64,000 bases of DNA from Mesorhizobium shangrilense (GTDB lineage Bacteria; Pseudomonadota; Alphaproteobacteria; Rhizobiales; Rhizobiaceae), in the NCBI RefSeq assembly GCF_040537815.1, contig NZ_JBEWSZ010000001.1, positions 4,402,001 to 4,466,000 on the forward strand, written 5' to 3'. Position numbers and translations under genes: made by a program. The notes beneath the pieces are model-generated. The model did not search any database and was not told where the DNA came from. It was given only the letters and a program-made list of their open reading frames with translations. Below, piece by piece: positions 25,474-34,234 of this stretch. Numbering within the stretch: the stretch's first letter is position 1; every line of letters begins with the position of its first letter.

Positions 25474-25572
25474 GCATGTCGCCCAAAAGTGCGCAGCGGT
25501 CTTGGGACGACGACATGCAACAAATGAAGACTTAAAGCGCGTCGCACCATCGCTTCCGACGCGGCGCGCTTT
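25474..25572. repeat. Two palindromic repeats between iolB and the phosphonate genes
   Basis: The first (25474-25518) begins GCATGTCGCCCAAAAGTG and ends CGACGACATGC, with arms GCATGTCG/CGACATGC. The same element occurs at 44733-44777. The second (25534-25572) has arms AAAGCGCGTCG/CGACGCGGCGCGCTTT. Together they fill most of the 254-bp gap; no gene is seen. Confidence 0.75.
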
Positions 25573-25586
25573 AACGAGGACTTCCC

Positions 25587-26294
25587 ATGCGTTACGCCGT
25601 TTATTTCACCCCCCGGCAGGACGAACCGCTGGCGCGGATCGCTGCCAACTGGCTAGGCCGCGACCCGTTCGGCGCCGCCACACGGCCGGTCGAGGCCGTG
25701 GTGGACCTGTCGGCGGCGGAGGTGGCGTTCCACACCGCTTCGGCGCGGCGCTACGGCTTTCACGCCACGCTGAAGGCGCCGTTCCGGCTCGCCGCGAACG
25801 AGACCGAGGCTTCGCTGCGCGCAGCCCTCGACAACTTCGCCGAAGCGACGCCGGTGGTGACTATCCCGCGTCTGATCGTCAGCCAGATCGACGGTTTCTT
25901 CGCGCTGGTGCCGGAAGGGCCGCTGCCGGCGCTCAACAGTTTCGCCGATGACGTGGTGCGCGATTTCGACCGCTTCCGCGCACCGCTGACGGAAGCCGAG
26001 ATCGAGCGGCGCAGCCCCGATTCCCTGAAGCCGAGCGAGTTCCGCAATCTCTGCCAATGGGGCTACCCCTATGTCTTCGAGACCTTCCGCTTCCACATGA
26101 CGCTGTCGGGCAGGGCCGGGCCACAGGAAGCCCCTCGTCTTCGCGCGGCAATCGACAGCCTGTTCGCGGAGGTGCTGCAAAAGCCGGTGCTGGTCGATGC
26201 GCTGACGCTGTTTGTCGAAACCGAACCTGGCGCGCCGTTCATGGTGCTGTCGCACCACGCGCTCGGCCGCCGCCCGGCCAGAAAAACCGCCTGA
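25587..26294 (+). CDS. DUF1045 protein, 2H phosphoesterase-like, phosphonate accessory
   Basis: A 235-residue protein of the DUF1045 family found in C-P lyase gene clusters. Two HxTx motifs are visible: HATL at residues 59-62 in RYGFHATLKAPF, and HMTL near 170 in FRFHMTLSG. This is the signature of the 2H phosphoesterase fold, so a cyclic-phosphate or phosphoribosyl phosphodiesterase activity is plausible, perhaps replacing or assisting PhnP. It is followed by phnM and phnN on the same strand. Confidence 0.85.
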   Translation: MRYAVYFTPRQDEPLARIAANWLGRDPFGAATRPVEAVVDLSAAEVAFHTASARRYGFHATLKAPFRLAANETEASLRAALDNFAEATPVVTIPRLIVSQIDGFFALVPEGPLPALNSFADDVVRDFDRFRAPLTEAEIERRSPDSLKPSEFRNLCQWGYPYVFETFRFHMTLSGRAGPQEAPRLRAAIDSLFAEVLQKPVLVDALTLFVETEPGAPFMVLSHHALGRRPARKTA

Positions 26295-26301
26295 ACGATC
26301 G

Positions 26302-26338
26302 CCGGAATACTTCCGGCTGGAATAATCTGGAATAATCA
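26302..26338 (+). repeat. Hairpin plus two tandem 10-bp repeats before phnM
   Basis: A perfect hairpin GCCGGAA-TAC-TTCCGGC (26302-26318) is followed directly by two tandem copies of TGGAATAATC (26319-26338). They fill most of the 57-bp gap between the DUF1045 gene and phnM. Confidence 0.6.
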
Positions 26339-26351
26339 AGGACCGCCTGAA

Positions 26352-27491
26352 ATGACCGCCGAGACTGTTCTTACCAACGCCCGCATCGTGCTTGCCGACG
26401 AGATCGTCGAAGGTTCCCTGGTGCTGCGTGACGGCTTTATCGCCGGGATCGAAGCCGGCGCCAGCCGGACCGGCGAAGACATGGGCGGCGACTACGTCAT
26501 TCCAGGACTGGTCGAACTCCACACCGACCATCTCGAAGGCCACTATGCGCCCCGCCCCAAGGTGCGCTGGAACCCGATCGCGGCCGTGCTAGCTCATGAC
26601 GCGCAAGTGGCGACCGCCGGCATCACAACTGTGCTCGACGCCTTGCGCGTCGGCATGGACGAGGACGCCGACCTGACTTCGACCGATATCCGCAAGCTGG
26701 CCGACGCCATCGAGGACAGCGTCCAGCAGGATCGCCTTCGTGCCGACCACTTCCTCCATCTGCGCTGCGAGGTCTCGGCGCCGGACTGCCTCCAGGCTTT
26801 CGCCAATTTCGACGGCGACGACAGGGTCAGGCTGGCCTCGCTGATGGACCATGCGCCCGGCCAGCGCCAGTTCGTCAATCTCGAGACCTATGCCTATTAC
26901 TACCAGCGCAAACTGAAGCTGACGGACCGTGACTTCAAGCTGTTCTGCGAAAAGCGGATGGCGGAATCGGCGGCGAATTCCGGTCCGAACCGTGCGGTCA
27001 TCGCCGCCGCCTGCCACGAGCGCGGCATCGTGCTGGCGAGCCATGACGACGCCACTGTCGGCCATGTCGACGAGGCGATCGAACAGGGCGTGCGCGTCGC
27101 CGAATTCCCGACCACGGAAGCCGCGGCCAGGGCTTCGAAGGAAGCCGGCCTTGGCGTGCTGATGGGTGCGCCCAATGTCATGCGCGGCGCCTCGCATTCC
27201 GGCAATGTCTCAGCCCGGACATTGGCCAGCGACGGCCTGCTCGACATATTGTCGTCGGACTACATCCCCTTCAGCCTGATCCAGTCGGCCTTCTTCCTGG
27301 GCGACATGGTCGACGGCATTTCCCTGCCGCAGGCAGTGGCCATGGTCTCGAAGAACCCGGCCGATGCGATCGGCCTCACCGATCGCGGCGTCATCGAACA
27401 GGGCCGGCGCGCCGACCTGGTTCGCGTGCGCGTCGACGACCACGTTCCGGTCGTGCGCACGGTCTGGCGCCAGGGGCGCCGGGTCGCATGA
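26352..27491 (+). CDS. phnM: PhnM, ribose 1-methylphosphonate 5-triphosphate diphosphatase
   Basis: Amidohydrolase-superfamily enzyme of the C-P lyase pathway that removes diphosphate from the phosphonylated ribose triphosphate before C-P cleavage. The 379-residue protein has the metal-binding HTDHLEGHYAPR near residue 58, LHLRCE near 135, LASHDDATVGHVDEA near 228, and the C-terminal composite-domain strands. It overlaps phnN by 4 bp (ATGA). The core lyase genes phnGHIJKL are not in the window. Confidence 0.93.
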   Translation: MTAETVLTNARIVLADEIVEGSLVLRDGFIAGIEAGASRTGEDMGGDYVIPGLVELHTDHLEGHYAPRPKVRWNPIAAVLAHDAQVATAGITTVLDALRVGMDEDADLTSTDIRKLADAIEDSVQQDRLRADHFLHLRCEVSAPDCLQAFANFDGDDRVRLASLMDHAPGQRQFVNLETYAYYYQRKLKLTDRDFKLFCEKRMAESAANSGPNRAVIAAACHERGIVLASHDDATVGHVDEAIEQGVRVAEFPTTEAAARASKEAGLGVLMGAPNVMRGASHSGNVSARTLASDGLLDILSSDYIPFSLIQSAFFLGDMVDGISLPQAVAMVSKNPADAIGLTDRGVIEQGRRADLVRVRVDDHVPVVRTVWRQGRRVA

Positions 27492-28117
27492 TGGTGTCGG
27501 CCTTGATCGAGCGCGAGTTGTCCTCCGCCACCTTTCCGATCCGCGACGGCGTCTTCGTCGCCGTGGTCGGGCCGAGCGGCGCCGGCAAGGATACGATCAT
27601 CGATTATGCCCGTACGCGCTTTGCCGATGAGAGCCGGCTCGAGTTCGTGCGCCGGGTGATCACCCGGCCGAGCGACGCGGGCAGCGAGGATCACGACACG
27701 CTGGCCGAGGCCGCCTTCATCGAGGCGGAAGCCGACGGCGCCTTCGCCGTATCGTGGGAGGCGCATGGCTTGCGCTACGGTATACCCGCCGATGTCGACT
27801 GGTCCGTCTCCAATGGCCGCGTCGCGGTGGCGAATGTGTCGCGCGCGATCATCCCCGTGCTGCGCGAACGCTATGCCAATCTGGCTGTAGTCGAGATCAC
27901 CGCCTCGCCGGAAATCCTGGCTGAACGGCTGGCCACTCGCGGCCGCGAATCGCGCGGCGAAGTGCTGGCGCGGCTGGCGCGCAGCGCCAGCGTCACCTTG
28001 TCCGGTCCCGGCGTCACCTCGATCGACAATGGCGGCCCCCGCGACGTGGCGGGCGAGCGTTTCGTCGAGGTGCTGCGCAAGGCGATGGCCTTCTCGGACA
28101 TATCGGGCCTGATCTAG
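27488..28117 (+). CDS. phnN: PhnN, ribose 1,5-bisphosphokinase
   Basis: Guanylate-kinase-like enzyme of 209 residues that phosphorylates ribose 1,5-bisphosphate to PRPP, salvaging the C-P lyase product. Walker A GPSGAGKDT lies near residue 29; RRVITRPSDAGSEDHDTL near 55 is the lid/substrate region; VVEITASPEILAERLATRGRE follows near 135. Translation is probably coupled to phnM through the ATGA overlap. Confidence 0.92.
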   Translation: MMVSALIERELSSATFPIRDGVFVAVVGPSGAGKDTIIDYARTRFADESRLEFVRRVITRPSDAGSEDHDTLAEAAFIEAEADGAFAVSWEAHGLRYGIPADVDWSVSNGRVAVANVSRAIIPVLRERYANLAVVEITASPEILAERLATRGRESRGEVLARLARSASVTLSGPGVTSIDNGGPRDVAGERFVEVLRKAMAFSDISGLI

Positions 28118-28148
28118 ACCTCAAGATTTCGACTCATCAGGACGTCAC

Positions 28149-28168
28149 GGCCGCCGCTCCTGGCGGCC
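28149..28168 (+). terminator. Hairpin downstream of phnN
   Basis: Stem GGCCGCC paired with GGCGGCC with a 6-nt loop, 31 bp after the phnN stop codon. There is no T-run, so termination is uncertain. The remaining 160 bp before the next gene shows no other clear element. Confidence 0.4.
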
Positions 28169-28327
28169 CGTCGCCGTTCGCCTTCTTGACAGGCTAAGCT
28201 GTTCGCTTGCGGCCGGCCGTCGCTGTCACACCCCTGTAATGAACATTTCGGATGTTGGCGTCCGTTGCAATCACTACAGCCGGGTGAACCAACCTTCATG
28301 ACTTATGATACCTCGGGAGATCGCAAG

Positions 28328-29221
28328 ATGACGGTCGAGGCCCGTGTTCAGGCGGCGCTTGAAAGCCTGCCGCCCGCCGAACAGCGCATGGCGCGGTTCT
28401 TCGTCGACCAGAAACAATCTGTGCTGCTGGGTTCGGCGGCCGAGATCGCCGAGCTTGCCGGCACCAGCGATGCGACCGTCGTGCGGACGGCACGTTCGCT
28501 TGGTTTTGAGAGCCTCTCCGCGCTTCGCCAGATGCTGCTGTCGGACCTGACCGGCACCCCATCTCCCGGCAAGCGCCTGGCGCGAACCCTGCAGGAAACC
28601 GGCGACGACGGCGCCGGCGCCTTGCGGCATGTGATCGACCTGCATGAGAGCGTGCTCGACGTGCTCAAGCGCCCGGAGATGGCTGACGCATTCGAGCGCA
28701 GCGTCGACATTCTGGCGCGGGCCGGTCGCCGCCATGTGTTCGGCATCGGCCCATCAGGCGCCATGGCCGACTATGCCAGCCTGCAGTTCAACCGGATCGG
28801 GCTGCCGACCAGCGCGCTGTCGATGTCGGGAATTGCGCTGGCCGACCGCTTGCTGTGGCTCGGCAAGGGCGATGCCGTGCTGATGATGGCCTACGCGCCA
28901 CTCTATCGCGAGGTGGAGATCGTGCTCGAGCAGGCCATGCGGCTCGACATTCCGGTCGTGCTGATCAGCGACAACCTGGCCCCACTGGTTTCCGGCAAGG
29001 TGGCCGAAACGCTGCCGGTTCCGCGCGGCAAGGCAGATCATCTGGCAATGCATGGCGGCACCATCGTTCTCATCGAGGCGATGATCATCGGGCTGGCGAA
29101 GCGCAACAGCCAGGCAGCCTTTGACAGCCTCGAGCGGCTGAGCACCTTACGCGGCTCAATTGACAAGGCGTGGGTAAAGCGAGGCGTTCGAAAGAACAGA
29201 TCAAAACATACTCCCGGATGA
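28328..29221 (+). CDS. RpiR-family transcriptional regulator
   Basis: A 297-residue regulator with an N-terminal RpiR helix-turn-helix (PPAEQRMARFFVDQKQSVLLG, then LAGTSDATVVRTARSLGFESL, residues about 15-65) and a SIS domain from about 115 to 260 (RRHVFGIGPSGAMADYASLQF; VVLISDNLAPLV). It precedes an iron-type ABC transporter operon on the same strand and probably controls it, suggesting a phosphorylated sugar or phosphonate-related ligand. ATG 28328 follows CGGGAGATCGC; ATGs at 28265 and 28298 are possible but lack good ribosome binding sites. Confidence 0.83.
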   Translation: MTVEARVQAALESLPPAEQRMARFFVDQKQSVLLGSAAEIAELAGTSDATVVRTARSLGFESLSALRQMLLSDLTGTPSPGKRLARTLQETGDDGAGALRHVIDLHESVLDVLKRPEMADAFERSVDILARAGRRHVFGIGPSGAMADYASLQFNRIGLPTSALSMSGIALADRLLWLGKGDAVLMMAYAPLYREVEIVLEQAMRLDIPVVLISDNLAPLVSGKVAETLPVPRGKADHLAMHGGTIVLIEAMIIGLAKRNSQAAFDSLERLSTLRGSIDKAWVKRGVRKNRSKHTPG

Positions 29222-29295
29222 CACAAAAACTTCAAGTGAATCACGTATGATACAATGGGACTTATTATGCCATCAACAGTCTACTGGAGAACAAG

Positions 29296-30300
29296 ATGAA
29301 AATCCGCACGACATTCTGCTTCGCGATCGGCTTGAGCGCGCTAGCCATGGCGGCGCCTGCTTCGGCATCCGACCTAGTGCTTTACGACGCGCTTGATTTC
29401 GCCGGCCCCGTGGCAAAGGCTTTCCAGGCCAAGACCGGCCTCACCGTTGACGTCGTCGAACCGGGCAGCACCGGCGAGACGCTGGGCAAGATCGCCGCCG
29501 AGGGCAACAATCCGCAATTCGACATCGTCTGGCTCGATGGCTCCGCCGTCATGGAGCGCATGGCCGCCGACCACGTGCTGCAGGCCGTTCCCGCCGCCGC
29601 CTACGACAAGGTGGCCTTCACCGATCTCGGCAAGTCGCTGGTCCCGCAAAGCCACGCCTTCCTGCCGACCGGCACAAGCACCACCGCCATCGAGGTCAAC
29701 ACCAAGAAGGTGCCCGCAGACAAGATGCCCAAATCCTGGGCCGACCTTCAGTCGTTTGCCGGCAGCGTCGCGGCCAAGGATCCCAATCTCTCCGGCCCGG
29801 CCTATCAGTGGCTGGCCGGCTTCTTCCAGACGAATGGCGTTGACGCGGGCAAGGCCTTGCTGACCAAAACCCTGACCAACAAGACGTTTGCCGGCCTGTC
29901 GAGCGGCGGCAAGGTGGACAAGGCAGTGCTTACCGGAGACGCCTCGGTCGGCATCAACCAGGACAGTTCGATCTTTTCCAAGATCGCGGCGGGCGAACCC
30001 GTCGTCGCGGTCTACCCGAGCGAAGGTTCGGTATCCTTGCCGCAAGGCCTCGGCATCAGCGCCAAGACCCAGCATATGGACGCGGTGCGGAAATTCATCG
30101 ATTTCGTCACCAGCGCCGAGGGCCAGGCCGTCATGCTGAATGGCGACGACACCGACTTCTTCTACATCCCGATCATCAAGGGCATCCATGCCAAGCCCGG
30201 TCGCGAAACCAACATCACCTATACGCATCTCGACGATGCCGCGGCCTCCGCCCACGAGAAGGAATGGAAGCAGTGGTACAAGGAAACCTTCGTCCAGTGA
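29296..30300 (+). CDS. ABC transporter substrate-binding protein, iron/AfuA-like family
   Basis: Periplasmic binding protein of 334 residues with signal peptide (MKIRTTFCFAIGLSALAMAA, cleavage near PASAS). The fold is that of family 1 solute-binding proteins: DLVLYDALDF at the mature N-terminus, FDIVWLDGSAVMERM near 75 and TDFFYIPIIKGIH near 290. The family includes ferric-iron, hexose-phosphate and 2-aminoethylphosphonate binders. The conserved Tyr pair of ferric-binding proteins is not obvious. The adjacent RpiR regulator and phn genes favour a phosphorylated or phosphonate ligand, which is inference. Confidence 0.85.
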   Translation: MKIRTTFCFAIGLSALAMAAPASASDLVLYDALDFAGPVAKAFQAKTGLTVDVVEPGSTGETLGKIAAEGNNPQFDIVWLDGSAVMERMAADHVLQAVPAAAYDKVAFTDLGKSLVPQSHAFLPTGTSTTAIEVNTKKVPADKMPKSWADLQSFAGSVAAKDPNLSGPAYQWLAGFFQTNGVDAGKALLTKTLTNKTFAGLSSGGKVDKAVLTGDASVGINQDSSIFSKIAAGEPVVAVYPSEGSVSLPQGLGISAKTQHMDAVRKFIDFVTSAEGQAVMLNGDDTDFFYIPIIKGIHAKPGRETNITYTHLDDAAASAHEKEWKQWYKETFVQ

Positions 30301-30316
30301 CCCGGCCGTTCCAGCA

Positions 30317-32146
30317 ATGACAACCATGCAGCATACCGACGTCGCGGCTTCTGCCCGCGGCGTCGGCACTGGAAGGCTGCTGCAAGGCGGACGGGCGGTG
30401 CTCGTTCGCTGCGCTGGACCGTTTGCCATCTACGCCGTGTTTGCCTTGCTGATCGGATTGCCGCTTGCCCTGGTACTGGTCCAGGCAGTCATGCCGGGCC
30501 TGTTTGCCGTGCAGGATGGCAGCAACATTTTAAGCTTCGAGCCCTTGGCCCGCGTCTTCAACTCGGCCCATGTCGCCAGCTCGGTCCTGCATTCGCTCGA
30601 ACTCGGCATGCTTGTCGCTTGCACAACGACGGCCCTGGGCGGTGCCTTCGCGGTCCTGGTCCAACGCTGCGACATCCCGCTGCGGACAGCGATTTCAACG
30701 GTGCCGTGGCTGGTTTTCCTGACGCCGTCCTATCTGAAGGCGCTCGCCTGGGTGCTGCTGATGTCGCCCGGTGGTTATCTGGCGCAGTTCGGCTTGCTGC
30801 CCTCCTGGCTGGGCTCGTCGTTTTTCGGCCTCACCGGCCTGGTGTTTGTTCACACGCTCAGTCTGTTTCCGCTGGCTGTCTTCATCATCGGCAACGCGCT
30901 CGCCGGACTGGGCAGCGAACTGGAGGATGCCGCGCGGCTTTCCGGCGCCGCTCCGCTCAGGATATGGCTGCGCATCAACGGTCCCTTGCTGGCGCCGGCC
31001 ATTGCCTTGAGTTTCATCGCCACCTTCGCCGAGGTGTTGTCCGATTTCGGGCTTGCCTCGACCATCGCCAGGATGTCGAATTTCGGTGTCCTGACCTATG
31101 GCATCTACGCGGCGGCCAGCGAATATCCCGTCGACTTTCCAGCCGCCGGCGCCCAGGCTCTCGTCCTGCTTGGCCTTGTCCTGCTCGTCGTGGTGGCGGA
31201 CCGGCTGCTGCGTCGCCGCGCCGACCCACGCCTGATTTCGGGCCGCTCCAGGCCGGCTCGGCTTTACAATCTCGGCAAATGGCACCGGCTTGCCATGGCC
31301 GCAGCCCTTGCCGTCGCGCTCTTGGCGCTCGTGTTGCCGCTCACCGCGATCGCCGCGCGCGCCCTTACGCAAACACTGGGCCATGGACTCATCTGGAGCA
31401 ATTTCACCTCGGCCAATGTGGTGGCAGCGCTTAGCTTGAACACCGAGGCCAATGACGGCCTGCTGCGCAGCCTCTTCTATGCCGGGCTCACGGCAGTCAT
31501 CGCCAGCGCGCTTGCCCTTCTCCTGTCGGCGCAACTCGAACGCGCGAGCCCAGTCCTGCGCACCGCCGTCATCGGCCTGTCTCTGGGGTCGGTGGCGATA
31601 CCGGGCATAGTGCTGGGCTTCGGCTATATCCTTGTCTGGAACCGCCTGCCCGGTTTCCGCGACTGGCCGTTTCCCCACTACGGCAATGGGTCGCTTCTGG
31701 TCATGGGCTATGTCGCGGCAGCGCTTCCCTACTGCCTAGTGGTTATCCTTGCGGCCATCGGCCAGCTGGCGCCGAGCCTGACGGATGCGGCGCGGCTGAA
31801 CGGCGTCGGGACAGTCCGACGATTGCTGGCAATCACCTTGCCGCTTGTCTTGCTGAGCGTGGTGACGGCTTTCCTGCTGACGTTCATCCGCACCGTGTTC
31901 GAACTGCCGATCTCGCAGATGCTCATTCCCCAAAGCGGCCCGCCGGCGCCGACGCTCATCCTGAGGCTGTTCAGCCACGACCGGGACGGACTGGCATCCG
32001 CGATCGCGCTTGTCGCCATGGCCGCCGCGGGCATTGGCGCGGCATTGGTCTGGTACCCGCTGCAGCGGTTCGTCAAACCGCGCCGAAGTGCAGGGCATGT
32101 CCATGCGGGCAGCAGTCCAATCGCTGAAACGGGAACCTCGCCATGA
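30317..32146 (+). CDS. ABC transporter permease, double-domain FbpB type
   Basis: A 609-residue inner-membrane protein with two fused permease halves and about twelve hydrophobic segments. Each half has an EAA-like loop contacting the ATPase: ELEDAARLSGAAPLRIWLRI near residue 205 and SLTDAARLNGVGTVRRLLAI near 490. The start at ATG 30317 is 16 bp after the binding-protein gene; the upstream extension would lie inside that gene in another frame. It overlaps the ATPase gene by ATGA. Confidence 0.9.
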   Translation: MTTMQHTDVAASARGVGTGRLLQGGRAVLVRCAGPFAIYAVFALLIGLPLALVLVQAVMPGLFAVQDGSNILSFEPLARVFNSAHVASSVLHSLELGMLVACTTTALGGAFAVLVQRCDIPLRTAISTVPWLVFLTPSYLKALAWVLLMSPGGYLAQFGLLPSWLGSSFFGLTGLVFVHTLSLFPLAVFIIGNALAGLGSELEDAARLSGAAPLRIWLRINGPLLAPAIALSFIATFAEVLSDFGLASTIARMSNFGVLTYGIYAAASEYPVDFPAAGAQALVLLGLVLLVVVADRLLRRRADPRLISGRSRPARLYNLGKWHRLAMAAALAVALLALVLPLTAIAARALTQTLGHGLIWSNFTSANVVAALSLNTEANDGLLRSLFYAGLTAVIASALALLLSAQLERASPVLRTAVIGLSLGSVAIPGIVLGFGYILVWNRLPGFRDWPFPHYGNGSLLVMGYVAAALPYCLVVILAAIGQLAPSLTDAARLNGVGTVRRLLAITLPLVLLSVVTAFLLTFIRTVFELPISQMLIPQSGPPAPTLILRLFSHDRDGLASAIALVAMAAAGIGAALVWYPLQRFVKPRRSAGHVHAGSSPIAETGTSP

Positions 32147-33186
32147 CCGCCTCCCTGCATTGTGCCGGCATTTGCAAGTCGCTCGGCGGCCGCGCCGTCC
32201 TGACCGATCTCGATCTCAAGATCGACGCTGGCGAAGTGGTGTCCCTTCTCGGGGCCAGCGGGTCAGGCAAGACCACGCTTCTACGCATCATTGCCGGACT
32301 GGTCGAGCCCGAGAAAGGGCTGATCACACTGGACGGGCGTGTCGTGTGGAGCGAAAAGTCGATCATAGCGGCTGAGAAGCGGCGGATCGGCATGGTCTTC
32401 CAGGACTATGCGCTGTGGCCGCACATGACGGTCGCCAACAATCTGACCTTCGGGCTGCGCTCGCAGCGGCTTTCGGATCAGGACATCGCCCAGCGGCTCA
32501 ACCATGCGCTCGACGTCACTCGTCTTGGCCCCTACAGGGACCGCTACCCCAGCGAATTGTCCGGAGGACAGCAGCAGCGTGTCGCCATCGCGCGCTGCCT
32601 TGCGGCGCGTCCGGCGTTGATGCTGTTCGACGAGCCGCTGAGCAATCTCGACGCGGCGCTGCGCGAGGACATGCGCATCGAGATGATGGAGCTGGTGCGC
32701 CGCGAGGCCATCACCGTCGTCTATGTGACGCATGATCAGGCGGAGGCCATGGCGGTCTCCGATCGCATTGCCATCATGCGGGCAGGCGAGATCGTCCAGT
32801 TCGATACACCGCGCGCGATCTACGAGACGCCAGCCGATTCCTTCGTGGCAAGCTTCATCGGCGGCTTTTCGATCGTTCGGGGGCAGGTCCGTGACGAACT
32901 GTTTGCAATCGCCGACAGCGATGCCGAAACAGTGCGCACGCCAGGCGCCCGGTCCGGTGCCGGCATGCTGGTCATTCGCCCCGAGGACGCGCGCCCGGCC
33001 GAGGCCTACCCCGGCAATCGCCTGCAAGGCAGGGTTCTGTCGAGCGCCTTCCAGGGTCGATGCTGGCGGCTGGCGGTCGATCTCGGGCCCCAGCGCGTAC
33101 GGCTCGACTGGCCCGAAGCTCCGCCGATTGGCGCCTCACTTGCTTTTTCGCTGCCACCGGAGCGCTGTGTGGTGCTGACGGCATAG
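32143..33186 (+). CDS. ABC transporter ATP-binding protein, FbpC/PotA type
   Basis: A 347-residue ATPase. Walker A GASGSGKTTL near residue 36, signature LSGGQQQRVAIARCL near 140 and Walker B ALMLFDEPLSNLD near 162 are complete, with the VYVTHDQAEAMAVSDRIAIM switch region. A C-terminal TOBE-like regulatory domain follows from about residue 245. It is translationally coupled to the permease and completes the importer. Confidence 0.92.
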   Translation: MTASLHCAGICKSLGGRAVLTDLDLKIDAGEVVSLLGASGSGKTTLLRIIAGLVEPEKGLITLDGRVVWSEKSIIAAEKRRIGMVFQDYALWPHMTVANNLTFGLRSQRLSDQDIAQRLNHALDVTRLGPYRDRYPSELSGGQQQRVAIARCLAARPALMLFDEPLSNLDAALREDMRIEMMELVRREAITVVYVTHDQAEAMAVSDRIAIMRAGEIVQFDTPRAIYETPADSFVASFIGGFSIVRGQVRDELFAIADSDAETVRTPGARSGAGMLVIRPEDARPAEAYPGNRLQGRVLSSAFQGRCWRLAVDLGPQRVRLDWPEAPPIGASLAFSLPPERCVVLTA

Positions 33187-33266
33187 TGATTCTGGGCCAC
33201 GATCCGAGAGGTGGAAATGACCTTCCAAAAAGATCATGGTCAAACGAGACAACACAGGAAGCCTTC

Positions 33267-34022
33267 ATGCATAGTCTGACACCCATCCTTTCGACGATAA
33301 CAGCGGCATTCCTGGCGTCTGTCGTCGAGGTCGTCGAAGCCTTCACCATCGTGCTTGCTGTAGGAGTGACGCGGAGCTGGCGCCCGGCCCTGACCGGTGC
33401 CGCACTGGCACTGGCGGTGCTGGCGGCACTGGTGCTGGCGTTTGGCCCGCTGCTGGCGCTGATACCCATCACCACGCTGCAGTTCGTCGTCGGCGTGCTG
33501 CTGATCCTGTTCGGCATGCGCTGGCTGCGAAAGGCCATCCTGCGCAGCGTCGGCGTCATCGCCCTGCATGACGAGGCGGCGGCCTTCTCCAAGGAGACCG
33601 CCGCCTTGCACCAGCTGGCCAACGACCGCCGCGCCGACTATCTCGCCGGGCTGGCGTCCTTCAAGGCGGTGCTGCTGGAGGGCGTCGAGGTTGTGTTCAT
33701 CGTCATTGCTGTCGGTGCGGCCCATGGACAGACGCTCTACGCAAGCCTGGGCGCGCTGGCGGCGTTCGTCCTGGTCGTGCTTATCGGCCTCGCGGTACAC
33801 AGGCCGCTGGCGCGGGTGCCGGAGAATGCGCTCAAATTCGTGGTCGGGCTGATGCTGACCAGCTTCGGTATCTTCTGGACCGGCGAAGGCATCGGCGCCG
33901 ACTGGCCGGGCGCCGATCTCGCCTTGCTCGCCATTTTCGCCATCGTCGCGCTGGCGTCCTTTGCCATGGTGCGCGGGCTGCGCAGCGCCTATCCCGCATC
34001 CGCTGGAGGGCTCGCCCGATGA
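33267..34022 (+). CDS. COG4280-like multipass membrane protein
   Basis: A 251-residue integral membrane protein with about six or seven hydrophobic segments. It carries two related motifs one half apart, EVVEAFTIVLAVG near residue 22 and LEGVEVVFIVIAVGA near 140. This points to an internal duplication with Glu residues in helices, reminiscent of FTR1 or UPF0016-type cation transporters. I recall the family as uncharacterised COG4280. The following 71-codon gene overlaps by ATGA. Substrate unknown; metal ion transport is a hypothesis. The ATG follows an ACAGGAAGCC ribosome binding site. Confidence 0.72.
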   Translation: MHSLTPILSTITAAFLASVVEVVEAFTIVLAVGVTRSWRPALTGAALALAVLAALVLAFGPLLALIPITTLQFVVGVLLILFGMRWLRKAILRSVGVIALHDEAAAFSKETAALHQLANDRRADYLAGLASFKAVLLEGVEVVFIVIAVGAAHGQTLYASLGALAAFVLVVLIGLAVHRPLARVPENALKFVVGLMLTSFGIFWTGEGIGADWPGADLALLAIFAIVALASFAMVRGLRSAYPASAGGLAR

Positions 34023-34234
34023 ACGTCATTCGTCTTATTGCCAAGGAATTCTTCGGCATGTTTGTCGACGATGGCAGTCTGGCGCTGCTGGCCCTGCTCC
34101 TGGTGGCCATCATCGCGGCGGCGGTGAAGCTGCTGGCGCTGCCGCCGCTGCTCGGCGGCGCCTTGCTGCTGGTGGGCTGCCTCGCCATCCTGTTGCAAAG
34201 CGTCCGCCGCGCGGCACGTGGAACCAATCGGTAG
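34019..34234 (+). CDS. Small membrane protein coupled to the COG4280-like gene
   Basis: A 71-residue protein with an N-terminal amphipathic stretch (MNVIRLIAKEFFGMFVDDG) and two hydrophobic segments at about 20-37 and 41-58, ending in a basic tail. Its start overlaps the stop of the preceding gene (ATGA), so the two are probably made together and may form one complex. Unrecognised beyond that. Confidence 0.7.
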   Translation: MNVIRLIAKEFFGMFVDDGSLALLALLLVAIIAAAVKLLALPPLLGGALLLVGCLAILLQSVRRAARGTNR

